DNA of 44,768 nt from contig JAJZXS010000008.1 in NCBI GenBank assembly GCA_021806295.1, positions 1-44,768 of the forward strand, given 5' to 3'. Origin of the DNA: Thermoplasmata archaeon. GTDB lineage: Archaea > Thermoplasmatota > Thermoplasmata > Thermoplasmatales > Thermoplasmataceae. A program made the translations under genes and the position numbers. Below, one piece after another: positions 25,613 through 33,437 of the stretch. Under the pieces are notes generated by a model. The model was given only the letters and a program-made list of their open reading frames with translations. It had not been told where the DNA came from and made no database searches. Within the stretch, counting starts at the first letter, position 1, and each line of letters begins with the position of its first letter.

Positions 25613-25687
25613 TGCTCCGGCCGGGATTTGGACCCGAGTCGGGGGATTGAGAGTCCCTAATGCTTGGCCTGGCTACACCACCGGAGC
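25613..25687 (-). tRNA. tRNA-Glu (anticodon CTC) with two unusual positions
   Basis: The minus strand gives acceptor stem GCTCCGG/CCGGAGC with discriminator A and an archaeal tRNA-Glu-like D-arm (GGTGTAGCCAGGCCAAGC). The anticodon loop CTCTCAA has anticodon CTC, which reads GAG. Two positions depart from consensus. The T-loop is TCCAAAT, so position 55 is C instead of the near-universal U that becomes pseudouridine. The first anticodon-stem pair (27-43) is A-C. The rest folds well, so it is probably functional, or a locally mutated copy. Confidence 0.88.
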
Positions 25688-25734
25688 TTATGACCAGTAT
25701 CACTTTTTTCTATTTAACTCTTAAGCGAAAAGCC

Positions 25735-25751
25735 CTCCCTGTAACAGGGAG
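25735..25751. repeat. Perfect 7-bp hairpin CTCCCTG-TAA-CAGGGAG
   Basis: The inverted arms 25735-25741 and 25745-25751 enclose a 3-nt loop. It lies between tRNA-Glu (minus) and the surface-protein gene (plus), 48 nt upstream of the tRNA. It could be a processing or terminator structure for a minus-strand transcript, or an operator. Confidence 0.4.
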
Positions 25752-25846
25752 TTATTATACACTTCAGGGAACATGGAGCATATAATTTCATATATTAATA
25801 TTTATAATTTAGAAAAGTCTTTTTAGCCTGATTTATATATATAATT

Positions 25847-26710
25847 ATGAAACCCCTGACAACAAAAATTGTTGTGATTATAATTGCTGCTGCAATAATT
25901 GCACCGGCTGCGTATTTTGCATATGAATATTATGGCAAATCAAATGTCTCGGCATCTGTTCAGCCATTTGAATACATACCTAGCAATTCAACCATGATAT
26001 CTACTGTAAATTCGAATGGAACTGAATATTATATTTTCCTGGATGGCAACAGCCTGGGAATTGTTGCAAATATATCATCTGCGGCGTTGATTGATTCAAA
26101 TATAACATCCTCATCCTCCCAGAAAGCCGATTTGTCAGGGAACAGTGGACACATATTTTCCGGATCTAATGTTAAGACATCAACATATGACCATGTAACC
26201 GTTTATGAAATACAAAACGTCAATTTAACTGGATTGCTTGGACATGTTCTGAATGGAAATGTGAGTGGGAACCTTTTAAACACCAGCATCAACATATTTG
26301 CTTATGATACTTCAGGAAATTACATAGTTCTCGGTGAAGAGAATGCAATTAATGCTTCCATTTCATCACATCTGACTTCAAAGGATGCTATGAGTTATAG
26401 GAGTTATTTTAACCAGACTGCAAATGTTTCACTTTACTATAAATTTAACAGCACTGTACCCACAATAAGTTACATAACTCTTAATTCCACAGCAAATAGA
26501 ACATACATCAATATAATACCGGCAAGCCACAATGATCTGGTTCTTGACGAATCGTTTATTAAAATAGCACTTTCCAGTAATGAATTTACAAATTTAACTG
26601 GAGGGAAATATACAGTAACAACTCCAAATAATATGATTCATATTGAACTTTATAGGGGCACTGGCAATATTTCTGCGCTGCTTAAAGTCTTAAATACGAC
26701 AACACTATAG
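25847..26710 (+). CDS. Surface-anchored, sequon-rich protein of unknown function
   Basis: The 287-residue protein has a short basic N-terminus and one hydrophobic segment (residues 7-26, VVIIIAAAIIAPAAYFAYEY). A Ser/Thr/Asn-rich domain follows, predicted to lie outside the membrane. I count 17 N-x-S/T sequons, a density fitting archaeal N-glycosylation at the cell surface. Repeated beta-like segments such as YEIQNVNLTGLLGHVLNG and ITLNSTANRTYINIIP suggest a beta-rich fold. I recognise no family. It ends 8 nt before the ABC permease gene, so it belongs to the exporter operon and could be its substrate, an accessory or an immunity-like protein. Confidence 0.65.
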   Translation: MKPLTTKIVVIIIAAAIIAPAAYFAYEYYGKSNVSASVQPFEYIPSNSTMISTVNSNGTEYYIFLDGNSLGIVANISSAALIDSNITSSSSQKADLSGNSGHIFSGSNVKTSTYDHVTVYEIQNVNLTGLLGHVLNGNVSGNLLNTSINIFAYDTSGNYIVLGEENAINASISSHLTSKDAMSYRSYFNQTANVSLYYKFNSTVPTISYITLNSTANRTYINIIPASHNDLVLDESFIKIALSSNEFTNLTGGKYTVTTPNNMIHIELYRGTGNISALLKVLNTTTL

Positions 26711-26718
26711 GTAAATAT

Positions 26719-27540
26719 ATGTCTAAAACGTCTACAATTTATTTCCAGTACATAAAGAATTACTACAGATCGAGAAGTTTTTTTCTCATGCTGTTTCTGA
26801 TTCTTATAATAGGCTTCATGATGTCATATTTTTCAGTAAAATATGTTAATGATCTTCCAAAATTCCTTGGGGGGTCGGTTTTTCCCAGCTCTATAAAGGT
26901 AGAAGTGTTTTACTATCTATGGACACTTGTGTTGCTTTATGTGCCTGTATTTGCTTCCGTATTTTTCGGTTCACCGGCAATTTCCAGTGAAATAGAAAAT
27001 AAAACAGCCTATTATATATTCCCACTTCCAATTAACAGGTATAAGCTTTTCTTTGGAAAGTATTTTGCTGCTTTTACTGTAACACTCTTTATAATAGGTT
27101 TATATATGGTATTTGAACTGGTAACATTAACCTACCTGCTTGGTACTATACCTGTTACATATTTTCTTAGCTCTTTTTTGATGCTAATACTGTTTATTCT
27201 CAGCATAATGGCAGTGACATTCCTTATAAGTGCCATATTCAATAAAAATACCTATGCATATATAACGGTATTTGTCATTTATTATATAGTATTTGAAGCA
27301 GGTGCATTTATAATAGAGCTTCTGTATAAATATACTCCAGTTTACTTCCTAAATGAGGCCGGCAGCATAATTGAAAGAGTATATATCAACATAAACCCTG
27401 GAAATGCTTTTGTATCGCACGTTGATATTAATCCAGCACCTTTCTCAGACATAGTGTTATCCGGCATGATAATGATTATATATACTGTTGTTGCACTGGT
27501 AATAGGGATGCTCTTATTTGACAGGAAAGAGGTGTCATGA
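26719..27540 (+). CDS. ABC-2 type transporter permease
   Basis: The 273-residue protein has six hydrophobic helices in ABC-2 order. An N-terminal amphipathic start (FQYIKNYYRSRSFFLMLFLILIIG) is followed by a large first loop. The conserved region FFGSPAISSEIENKTAYYIFPLPINRYKLFFGKYFAAFTV is the ABC-2 hallmark segment where the permease contacts its ATPase. The last helix is followed by the short tail DRKEVS. Its stop overlaps the start region of the ATPase gene (ATGATGG), indicating coupled translation. The complex probably exports a polypeptide, lipid or drug-like compound; the substrate is not predictable. Confidence 0.85.
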   Translation: MSKTSTIYFQYIKNYYRSRSFFLMLFLILIIGFMMSYFSVKYVNDLPKFLGGSVFPSSIKVEVFYYLWTLVLLYVPVFASVFFGSPAISSEIENKTAYYIFPLPINRYKLFFGKYFAAFTVTLFIIGLYMVFELVTLTYLLGTIPVTYFLSSFLMLILFILSIMAVTFLISAIFNKNTYAYITVFVIYYIVFEAGAFIIELLYKYTPVYFLNEAGSIIERVYININPGNAFVSHVDINPAPFSDIVLSGMIMIIYTVVALVIGMLLFDRKEVS

Positions 27541-28439
27541 TGGAAATATATATGGATGGGCTTACCAAAAACTATGGAAAAATACATGCACTGGATTCAA
27601 TCAATTTAAAGATAGAGGGCCATGGCTGCACCGGGCTTCTCGGCCCCAATGGCGCCGGAAAAACAACAATGCTCAAACTGGCAACTAATATTATTAAACC
27701 TTCAAAGGGAAAGGTAGAGCTAAATAGCGTTGATGTGTCAGTGTATCCAGAAAGGGCACTGGAAAATGTAGGGGCATTAATTGAGCAGCCTGAATTTTAT
27801 AGTTATTTAACCGGATATGAAATACTTGAATTTACCGCTAAAATTAAGGGATTGACCAAAGGAGAATTTGCATCCGAAATCAAACGGCTGGGTGATCTCA
27901 CGGAAATTAACAGTTTCCTGGACAGAAAAACAGGAAGCTACTCAAGAGGAATGAAACAGAGATTGGCCCTGTCTGTTGCAATGCTCGGGAATCCAGAAAT
28001 TATAATACTGGACGAGCCAACCTTCGGGCTGGACCCTAAGGGAATGGTTGATATAAGGAATATAATTAAATCACTGGCTAAAGACCATCTGGTGCTACTG
28101 AGCACACATCTTATTTACGAGGCAAGGGAACTTTGTGACAGAACCATTATAATAAACAGGGGAAAAATAGAATATGATTCGGCAATGGCACCGGAAAGAG
28201 ACCTGATAAAAATCACTGCTGAAAATAATATAAACATATCAGGCGATAAAATTAGGGATTATACAAGAAATGGCAACGTATTCATAATTGAAAAAAATGG
28301 CAAAGTAAACAATGCAGATATTATAGCCGAATTAATGGAACAGGGATTGAGAATAGATTATGTAGAAAAATATGACAACCTTGAAGATATATATGTTTCC
28401 GTTATAAATGGGAAAATTACAGATAATATCTCTTCATAA
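27540..28439 (+). CDS. ABC transporter ATP-binding protein
   Basis: The 299-residue protein has Walker A GPNGAGKTT (35-43), a Q-loop in LIEQPEFYSY, the signature YSRGMKQR, Walker B IIILDEPTFGLDPKG and the H-loop in LLSTHLIYEA. It powers the ABC-2 permease encoded immediately upstream. The C-terminal 80 residues resemble the tail domain of CcmA/NatA/BcrA-type exporter ATPases. A GAGGTG ribosome-binding site (27529-27534) favours ATG 27540 (5-nt spacing) over ATG 27537. Its end overlaps the convergent 163-residue gene by 23 nt. Confidence 0.92.
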   Translation: MEIYMDGLTKNYGKIHALDSINLKIEGHGCTGLLGPNGAGKTTMLKLATNIIKPSKGKVELNSVDVSVYPERALENVGALIEQPEFYSYLTGYEILEFTAKIKGLTKGEFASEIKRLGDLTEINSFLDRKTGSYSRGMKQRLALSVAMLGNPEIIILDEPTFGLDPKGMVDIRNIIKSLAKDHLVLLSTHLIYEARELCDRTIIINRGKIEYDSAMAPERDLIKITAENNINISGDKIRDYTRNGNVFIIEKNGKVNNADIIAELMEQGLRIDYVEKYDNLEDIYVSVINGKITDNISS

Positions 28440-28908
28440 TATAGTCGCCGAGGCTTTCTATTGATGAGAATATTTTATCATCCACCTTGAATTTTCCATG
28501 CCTGTATTTTACCAGTACATTCGGCATATCCTTCATTGAAAGATTGTATGATAGCTGTTCAAATGTATTTCCCGAGTCTATAAATATGTACATGGCCGGC
28601 ACAGAAATTGCTGTCGATATGATCTGCTCCAGGGTTTTGAATGATCCCATTTTTACGAACTTATACCTGGAATTTTTTATTTCCCTCTCTATAAGTATGT
28701 CATCATCCTGCTCCACCTTCTGATACTTTTTTCCGGTGTATTCCTCCAGTGAAACTTTGTTTACAAGTTTTTGAACTGCAAAACAACTTGAAATTCTCTT
28801 AAGGTCCCCTTTCAAATTACTGTACACCTCATGGCTGTCCGATACTATGCTGAAATAACTGAAATCAGTATTTTCCAGTAATGTTTCTAACTCTTCATAA
28901 TTTATCAT
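28417..28908 (-). CDS. Unrecognised protein paired with an RHH regulator
   Basis: The 163-residue soluble protein is not one I recognise. It appears alpha/beta: EELETLLENTDFSYFSIVSDSHEVY at the start, a charged middle (KKYQKVEQDDDILIEREI), a hydrophobic strand-helix segment (ISVPAMYIFIDSG) and a C-terminal SIESLGDYIMKRYYL. No nuclease, acetyltransferase or kinase motif is apparent. Its first 14 nt overlap the end of the RHH gene in another frame, so the two are translationally coupled and probably act together. It overlaps the ABC ATPase gene tail-to-tail by 23 nt. A toxin partner is possible but no toxin family fits. Confidence 0.55.
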   Translation of the reverse strand: MINYEELETLLENTDFSYFSIVSDSHEVYSNLKGDLKRISSCFAVQKLVNKVSLEEYTGKKYQKVEQDDDILIEREIKNSRYKFVKMGSFKTLEQIISTAISVPAMYIFIDSGNTFEQLSYNLSMKDMPNVLVKYRHGKFKVDDKIFSSIESLGDYIMKRYYL

Positions 28909-29272
28909 ATTTCTTTTCCCCCTCCAGTATATTTTCTATTTTGCTATATTCCTCATCTGCGTTCTTTAGCATGCCGGAAACAATATTCTTTCTCCAGGCC
29001 TCCCTTATTATCTCCTCATATGCCCCGTCTATGCTTTTATAAAATCCACCGGATACCATTTTACTCACTGCCTTTTCTATTAACGGGTCGGGATGTATGC
29101 TATTATTTTTTGTTATAATTCCTACACGTTTAATTGAAATATATTCAAGAACTGCCATTCTGATGAATTCAGACCTGCTGGTATAGCTGTTATTGTATGA
29201 AAGAAAAGAATCTATTTCCTCCAGTTCATCGTTCGAGATTCTTATTGTCAATTTTTCATTCTTTTCATTCAT
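28895..29272 (-). CDS. Ribbon-helix-helix regulator with a ParD-like C-terminal segment
   Basis: The 125-residue protein starts with an RHH unit: KLTIRISNDELEEIDSFLSY, then TSRSEFIRMAVLEYI. The C-terminal part (KAVSKMVSGGFYKSIDGAYEEIIREAWR) resembles the ParD antitoxin pattern V-x-S-G-x-Y-x-S-x-x-E-x-x-R-E-A. It therefore may hold two RHH-like motifs. The ATG at 29272 is preferred over a TTG at 29287 because a TATA-like TTTAAATA lies 26 nt upstream. It overlaps the partner gene by 14 nt. It likely binds its own promoter, in the 240-nt AT-rich gap shared with aIF2-beta. Confidence 0.72.
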   Translation of the reverse strand: MNEKNEKLTIRISNDELEEIDSFLSYNNSYTSRSEFIRMAVLEYISIKRVGIITKNNSIHPDPLIEKAVSKMVSGGFYKSIDGAYEEIIREAWRKNIVSGMLKNADEEYSKIENILEGEKKYDKL

Positions 29273-29294
29273 TAATAAAGTTAACAAATAGTTA

Positions 29295-29302
29295 TATTTA
29301 AA
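29295..29302 (-). promoter_or_regulatory. TATA element of the RHH/partner pair
   Basis: TTTAAATA on the minus strand is centred 26 nt upstream of ATG 29272. It fits a leaderless promoter and was used to choose that start. Confidence 0.4.
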
Positions 29303-29514
29303 TTTATCTAATGTAAGGACATTTTATGTAATCTGTACATATAAATTTAATTTAAATAATAAAAATATTACATCAAAAAAGCCTGAATCAAAGGTTTATT
29401 ATACTATATGAATTTATACCAAATTTTCTTACTATAATTATTTAAATTTTGTACATTTAATTTTAAAAATAAATAATAAAACAATGTTAATTAACCTCTT
29501 TACAATTATATATC

Positions 29515-30126
29515 ATGGAATTTGATTATAATAAATTGCTAAATGATGCATCAGGCGTACTATCATCCAAAACACATACAGAGGAGAGGCTAAAGGTTCC
29601 GGAACCTGAGATTATATTCGAAGGAAAGGCAACCATTATCAGAAATTTTCTTGATATAGCTGAAATGCTGAACAGGAACCCTGAAGATCTTGTAAAATAT
29701 CTAACAAAGGAATTCGGAATCGGAGCCAGCATCAGTGGAAGAAGACTGGTAATCAACAGAAAACTCAGGGAGGAGGATATAAAAGATAAGTTGAACGCAT
29801 ATATGGCAACGTATGTACTGTGCTACGAATGCTCCTCGCCCGACACAACTATTGAAAAGGTTGGCCGTACATATCTTCTGGTTTGTAAGGCATGTGGGGC
29901 CGAACATCCTATCAGGGCATCCAGGGAAATTAAGGAGAACGAAGAGCAGATTTCTGAGGGCAAGACGTATAACGTTACCATAAATGAGATAGGGCGTTCC
30001 GGCGAAGGACACGCATTCTACGGTGACTTTACAATATATGTTCCCGGAACTAAAAAGGGAGAACACGTAAAGGTTCTTGTTAAAAAAATCAGAAAAAACA
30101 TAGCCATAGGAGAAGTCGTAAAATAA
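29515..30126 (+). CDS. Translation initiation factor aIF2-beta with C-terminal TRAM-like domain
   Basis: The 203-residue protein has the aIF2-beta core: a charged N-terminal helix, the alpha/beta domain with NFLDIAEMLNRNPEDLVKYLTKEFG, and a zinc ribbon with CYEC and CKAC pairs. As part of heterotrimeric aIF2 it helps deliver initiator tRNA to the ribosome. After the ribbon, about 60 extra residues (GKTYNVTINEIGRSGEGHAFYG to VKVLVKKIRKNIAIGEVV) match the TRAM fold, an RNA-binding beta-barrel. This makes it longer than a standard aIF2-beta. The PIN gene overlaps it by one base (TAATG). Confidence 0.92.
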   Translation: MEFDYNKLLNDASGVLSSKTHTEERLKVPEPEIIFEGKATIIRNFLDIAEMLNRNPEDLVKYLTKEFGIGASISGRRLVINRKLREEDIKDKLNAYMATYVLCYECSSPDTTIEKVGRTYLLVCKACGAEHPIRASREIKENEEQISEGKTYNVTINEIGRSGEGHAFYGDFTIYVPGTKKGEHVKVLVKKIRKNIAIGEVVK

Positions 30127-30482
30127 TGCAGAAACTGCTTCTGGATACAAACTCACTGATCTACGCAATAAAGAATAGGATAGACCTTGAATACCAGCTA
30201 AAAGGGTTGCCAGAACCCCTATCACCTGCTGTTCCGGAATGCGTGGTGGTGGAGTTGAATGGCCTGGGAACAACAAAATGGTACGCAAAAGCTGCTCTGG
30301 AATACAGCAAAAGGTTTGAATCTGTTCCTTCCAGCGGGGAAGGTGATTTCTGCATTATGATGGCCGCAGTACATATGAATGCTGCGGTACTTACCAATGA
30401 CAGGCAATTTTTGAAAAAATTGAAAAAAAGAGGTATAAGGTGCCTGACCCTTACAGGTGAACACAGAATTCAATTTTATTGA
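30126..30482 (+). CDS. PIN-domain nuclease, Fcf1/Utp24-like
   Basis: The 118-residue protein is a compact PIN domain: D7 in LLLDTNSLIYAI, E43 in CVVVELNGL, D74 in GEGDFCIMMAA and D92 in AVLTNDRQFLKKL, the four acidic metal-binding residues. The RGIRCLTLTGEHRIQF tail is similar to Fcf1/Utp24-type archaeal PIN proteins that act in RNA processing, rather than to VapC toxins. The single-base overlap with aIF2-beta supports a role in ribosome or RNA metabolism. No antitoxin gene accompanies it. Substrate RNA is unknown. Confidence 0.83.
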   Translation: MQKLLLDTNSLIYAIKNRIDLEYQLKGLPEPLSPAVPECVVVELNGLGTTKWYAKAALEYSKRFESVPSSGEGDFCIMMAAVHMNAAVLTNDRQFLKKLKKRGIRCLTLTGEHRIQFY

Positions 30483-30520
30483 AATATTTTTATGGCTTTC
30501 ATCTTTAAATGTTAAAAACA

Positions 30521-30536
30521 ATATAAATATAATATA
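30521..30536 (+). promoter_or_regulatory. TATA region of the ribK-dph6 operon
   Basis: ATATAAATATAATATA lies 14-29 nt before the ATG at 30550, so its left part is at leaderless spacing. Confidence 0.4.
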
Positions 30537-30549
30537 AACATATCCGTAT

Positions 30550-31212
30550 ATGGATTATAACCTGTATAATACCGTAAAGGTGTTAAAAAAACTATCCGGT
30601 TCAGGAAATACCGTATATTTATCGTCCGGACAGCTTGCAGAAGAACTGAATGTAAGCCAGCAGACCGCTTCAAGATTTATCATTGAATTAACAGATGGAA
30701 AGTATATAGAGAGAACGCTTCAGAACAGAAAACAGAAAATAACGCTTCTGGAGCCGTCACTGGATCTACTTTATTCCGAATTAAATGAACTCAATTCTAT
30801 TCTGGAAATGAGACAGGATTTCGAGTTAAAAGGAGAAATACAGAGTGGCCTCGGAGAAGGAAAATACTACATATCCCAGGAGGGATATATGAGCCAGTTC
30901 TGGACAAAGCTGGGAATAAAGCCATACCCGGGAACCCTGAATATAAAAATTTATCCGGAATATGAAAACGTATTGCGTAGAATAAGGAGTGCAGATGGCG
31001 TACACATAGAAGGTTTTAAGGATAATGAAAGGACCTTCGGTGCTGTAAAATGTTTCCAGGGAAGGATTGACGGTACTGCTGCCTGGCTCATATTCCCTGA
31101 AAGAAGCAGCTATACCGACATAGTTGAAATAATATCTGAAAAATTCCTGAGAAGGGACCTGAATCTCAATGACCATGACCGGCTAACTGTAAGAGTAACA
31201 CTGGATAAATGA
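30550..31212 (+). CDS. ribK: Archaeal riboflavin kinase (CTP-dependent type) with N-terminal wHTH
   Basis: The 220-residue protein joins a winged-helix domain (residues about 1-85, YLSSGQLAEELNVSQQTASRFIIELTDGKYI) to the archaeal riboflavin kinase barrel. The second part carries KGEIQSGLGEGKYYISQEGY, KPYPGTLNIKIYP and a closing DRLTVRV. Characterised relatives phosphorylate riboflavin to FMN using CTP. The HTH fusion is known in some archaea and may allow self-regulation of flavin synthesis, for which the sequence gives no further proof. The gene is followed after 6 nt by dph6, so the two are likely co-transcribed. Confidence 0.9.
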   Translation: MDYNLYNTVKVLKKLSGSGNTVYLSSGQLAEELNVSQQTASRFIIELTDGKYIERTLQNRKQKITLLEPSLDLLYSELNELNSILEMRQDFELKGEIQSGLGEGKYYISQEGYMSQFWTKLGIKPYPGTLNIKIYPEYENVLRRIRSADGVHIEGFKDNERTFGAVKCFQGRIDGTAAWLIFPERSSYTDIVEIISEKFLRRDLNLNDHDRLTVRVTLDK

Positions 31213-31218
31213 GTTTTA

Positions 31219-31848
31219 ATGAAGGCGATTTCGTTATTTTCAGGGGGCAAGGATTCGTTTTTATCTGCAATGATTGCTGCTGAACAGGGATATGAAATAG
31301 AATACGGCATTACTATTGTACCTGAAGAATACTCCATGATGTTTCATTACCCGAATTCCAGAGTTTCTGAATATGCTGCATCACTTCTAGGGTTCCCTGT
31401 AAAATACATAAAAGAGGAGGAATACATGGAATACATCTCCAGAGTATGCAGGGGAGAAATAGACGCAATAGTAACCGGAGCCATAGCTTCAGATTACCAG
31501 AAAACCAGAATAGAAAAGTTATGTTATGAAACACGCACTATTGTTTATTCTCCCCTCTGGAGGAAAAAACAGGACTTTGTAATAGAACAGCTTATCCTCC
31601 GAAATATAAGAGCGATGATAGTTTCCGTCTCTGCTGAAGGCTTCAATGAGGCAGACCTGGGCGCAACTATAAATGAAAATTATTTTCTTCATTTGAAGGA
31701 ACTCGAAAGCAGATACAGAATAAATGTTGCAGGTGAGGGGGGAGAGTATGAAACATTTGTTTACGGGCTCGGAAAAGAAAATATAGATTTGCCGAAAGGT
31801 GAAAAAATATGGAAAAATTCCGGGGGATACCTGATCCTTAAACCGTAG
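31219..31848 (+). CDS. dph6: Diphthine-ammonia ligase-like ATP pyrophosphatase (Dph6)
   Basis: The 209-residue protein opens with the PP-loop SGGKDS (8-13), which binds ATP pyrophosphate, followed by FHYPNSRVSEYAASLLGFPV. GAIASDYQKTRIEKLC and the C-terminal GEGGEYETFVYG are the signatures of the Dph6/MJ0570 family. It amidates diphthine on translation factor aEF2 to make diphthamide. Length is standard for archaeal Dph6. It fits the translation-related cluster formed with aIF2-beta and the PIN protein. It converges on pyrI with a 30-nt gap. Confidence 0.9.
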   Translation: MKAISLFSGGKDSFLSAMIAAEQGYEIEYGITIVPEEYSMMFHYPNSRVSEYAASLLGFPVKYIKEEEYMEYISRVCRGEIDAIVTGAIASDYQKTRIEKLCYETRTIVYSPLWRKKQDFVIEQLILRNIRAMIVSVSAEGFNEADLGATINENYFLHLKELESRYRINVAGEGGEYETFVYGLGKENIDLPKGEKIWKNSGGYLILKP

Positions 31849-31878
31849 TTTACACCATAAATCCTTATAAATAATAGT

Positions 31879-32334
31879 TTAAATATTTCTCAGGATTTCA
31901 TCCCCTGACATTTCCTTCTTGCAGTATATGCATTTAATTGTCAGAGGGTTGGTTTCAACGGTGCTGAATTCAGATCTGACAGGCTCACCGGCGTTTGTAA
32001 TGCAGTTCTGGTTGTCACATTTTACTATGCCCTTGAATGTTTCAGGCATGTCGAGACTGAATTTTTCAATTATTTCATAATTTTTAATAATGCTTATTGT
32101 TGCCCTGTTTGCTATCAATGCTATCTTGTCCAGTTCAATTTTTTCAAGGAATTTATTTTCAATTTTAATCACGTCCTTGTACCCTATTTTTCCGCTCATA
32201 ACCCGTATCCCGATACTTATAGAATTTGATTCGTCTATGCCCAGTATGTTAAGCACTTTCAGGGCCTTCCCTGCATCAATGTGATCTATGACTGTTCCAT
32301 CCTTTATTTTGGATATTTTTAACGTTTTGTCCAT
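31879..32334 (-). CDS. pyrI: Aspartate carbamoyltransferase regulatory subunit
   Basis: The 151-residue protein has the N-terminal allosteric domain ([26 protein letters not shown]), the central strand VIKIENKFL and the zinc domain. Four Cys are present in CDNQNC and CIYC. PyrI binds nucleotide effectors and holds catalytic trimers together. Its start lies 2 nt after the pyrB stop, as in many archaeal pyrBI operons. Confidence 0.95.
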   Translation of the reverse strand: MDKTLKISKIKDGTVIDHIDAGKALKVLNILGIDESNSISIGIRVMSGKIGYKDVIKIENKFLEKIELDKIALIANRATISIIKNYEIIEKFSLDMPETFKGIVKCDNQNCITNAGEPVRSEFSTVETNPLTIKCIYCKKEMSGDEILRNI

Positions 32335-32336
32335 TT

Positions 32337-33263
32337 TTATTCACCTGCAATCATGGATATAAGTGCCATTCTCACCGGCACACCATAATAAGCCTGCCTG
32401 AAATATTTTGCTGGTTCCCTGTTATCAACCTCAGGTGATATTTCATCAACCCTGGGAAGGGGATGCATTATAATTGCCCCTGATGGCAGCATATCCGCCT
32501 CTCTTCCGGTGATTTTATAGGAGCCTATAAGTCTGGCATATTCATTTTTATCGGTAAATCTTTCTTTCTGTATTCTGGTAACATATAGTATGTCTGTCTG
32601 GGCCAGGAATGGTTCAAGGTCTGTGGAAACATTAACCTTCAATCTGCCTTTAATTTCATTATACACATGCTTTGGCAGGGCAAGGCTCTCCGGAGAAACT
32701 AGATTTACATTGACCCTGTACCTCGCCAGTGCAGAAAGCAATGAATGCACTGTTCTTCCGTACTTCAGGTCTCCTATGATTGTGATTGTCTTTCCATCTA
32801 TGGACCCGGATTCTTTGCGTATTGTATAGAGGTCAATCAGTGTCTGTGTGGGATGCTCGCCGGAACCGTCCCCTGCGTTTATTACCGGTTTAGATGAAAA
32901 TTTTGATGCAAGCAGGGCGGCGCCTTCAAGTGGATGCCGTATAACTATAATATCAGAGTATGATTCAACTATTCTAACCGTGTCAGCCAGTGTTTCTCCC
33001 TTGGATGTTGATGAGGTTTTAGAATCCGCCATACTTATAACTGAACCCCCCAGTCTCTGCATTGCAGATTCGAAAGACAACCGGGTTCTCGTACTTGGCT
33101 CATAGAAAAGGGTTGCCAGTATACGTGATTCCATATCATTCATTTTTTGCCCGGAATTGAGGTTTTCGAGCATTTTATCTGCCTCTGTGAATATTTCATT
33201 GATATCCTCATCTGACAGGTCTGCAATTGAAATAATACTTCTGTTTTTTAACATTATAAACAT
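32337..33263 (-). CDS. pyrB: Aspartate carbamoyltransferase catalytic subunit
   Basis: The 308-residue protein contains the carbamoyl-phosphate motif [12 protein letters not shown], the segment [33 protein letters not shown] and [10 protein letters not shown], all standard for ATCase. It condenses carbamoyl phosphate with aspartate in pyrimidine synthesis. The frame starts at ATG 33263; a second ATG at 33254 (MLKNRSII) fits family N-termini equally well. An AT-rich CATAAAAAA about 25 nt upstream may be the TATA box. The 165-nt gap to the next gene separates it from the divergent NTF2-like gene. Confidence 0.95.
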   Translation of the reverse strand: MFIMLKNRSIISIADLSDEDINEIFTEADKMLENLNSGQKMNDMESRILATLFYEPSTRTRLSFESAMQRLGGSVISMADSKTSSTSKGETLADTVRIVESYSDIIVIRHPLEGAALLASKFSSKPVINAGDGSGEHPTQTLIDLYTIRKESGSIDGKTITIIGDLKYGRTVHSLLSALARYRVNVNLVSPESLALPKHVYNEIKGRLKVNVSTDLEPFLAQTDILYVTRIQKERFTDKNEYARLIGSYKITGREADMLPSGAIIMHPLPRVDEISPEVDNREPAKYFRQAYYGVPVRMALISMIAGE

Positions 33264-33437
33264 TATTATTAACAGTATCTTTAACTTTTTTATGGGATTT
33301 TCTACAGATCAAACTTTGCTTAAGATCTTTATGGCATCGAAAAAAGTTATAACTATCAAACGCATATAGTAATTCAGCCCCATGAAGTATAAATATTCCA
33401 GAATGGTGGGCAAAAATTTGAGGGCGAAGTGATAACA

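Noticed and set aside
29701-30288. A 195-codon minus-strand frame across aIF2-beta and the PIN gene
   Set aside because: It spans two well-supported genes on the opposite strand and has no recognisable motif.
30126-30482. VapC toxin
   Set aside because: The PIN protein has no antitoxin gene beside it and overlaps aIF2-beta; its sequence is closer to Fcf1-type PIN proteins.
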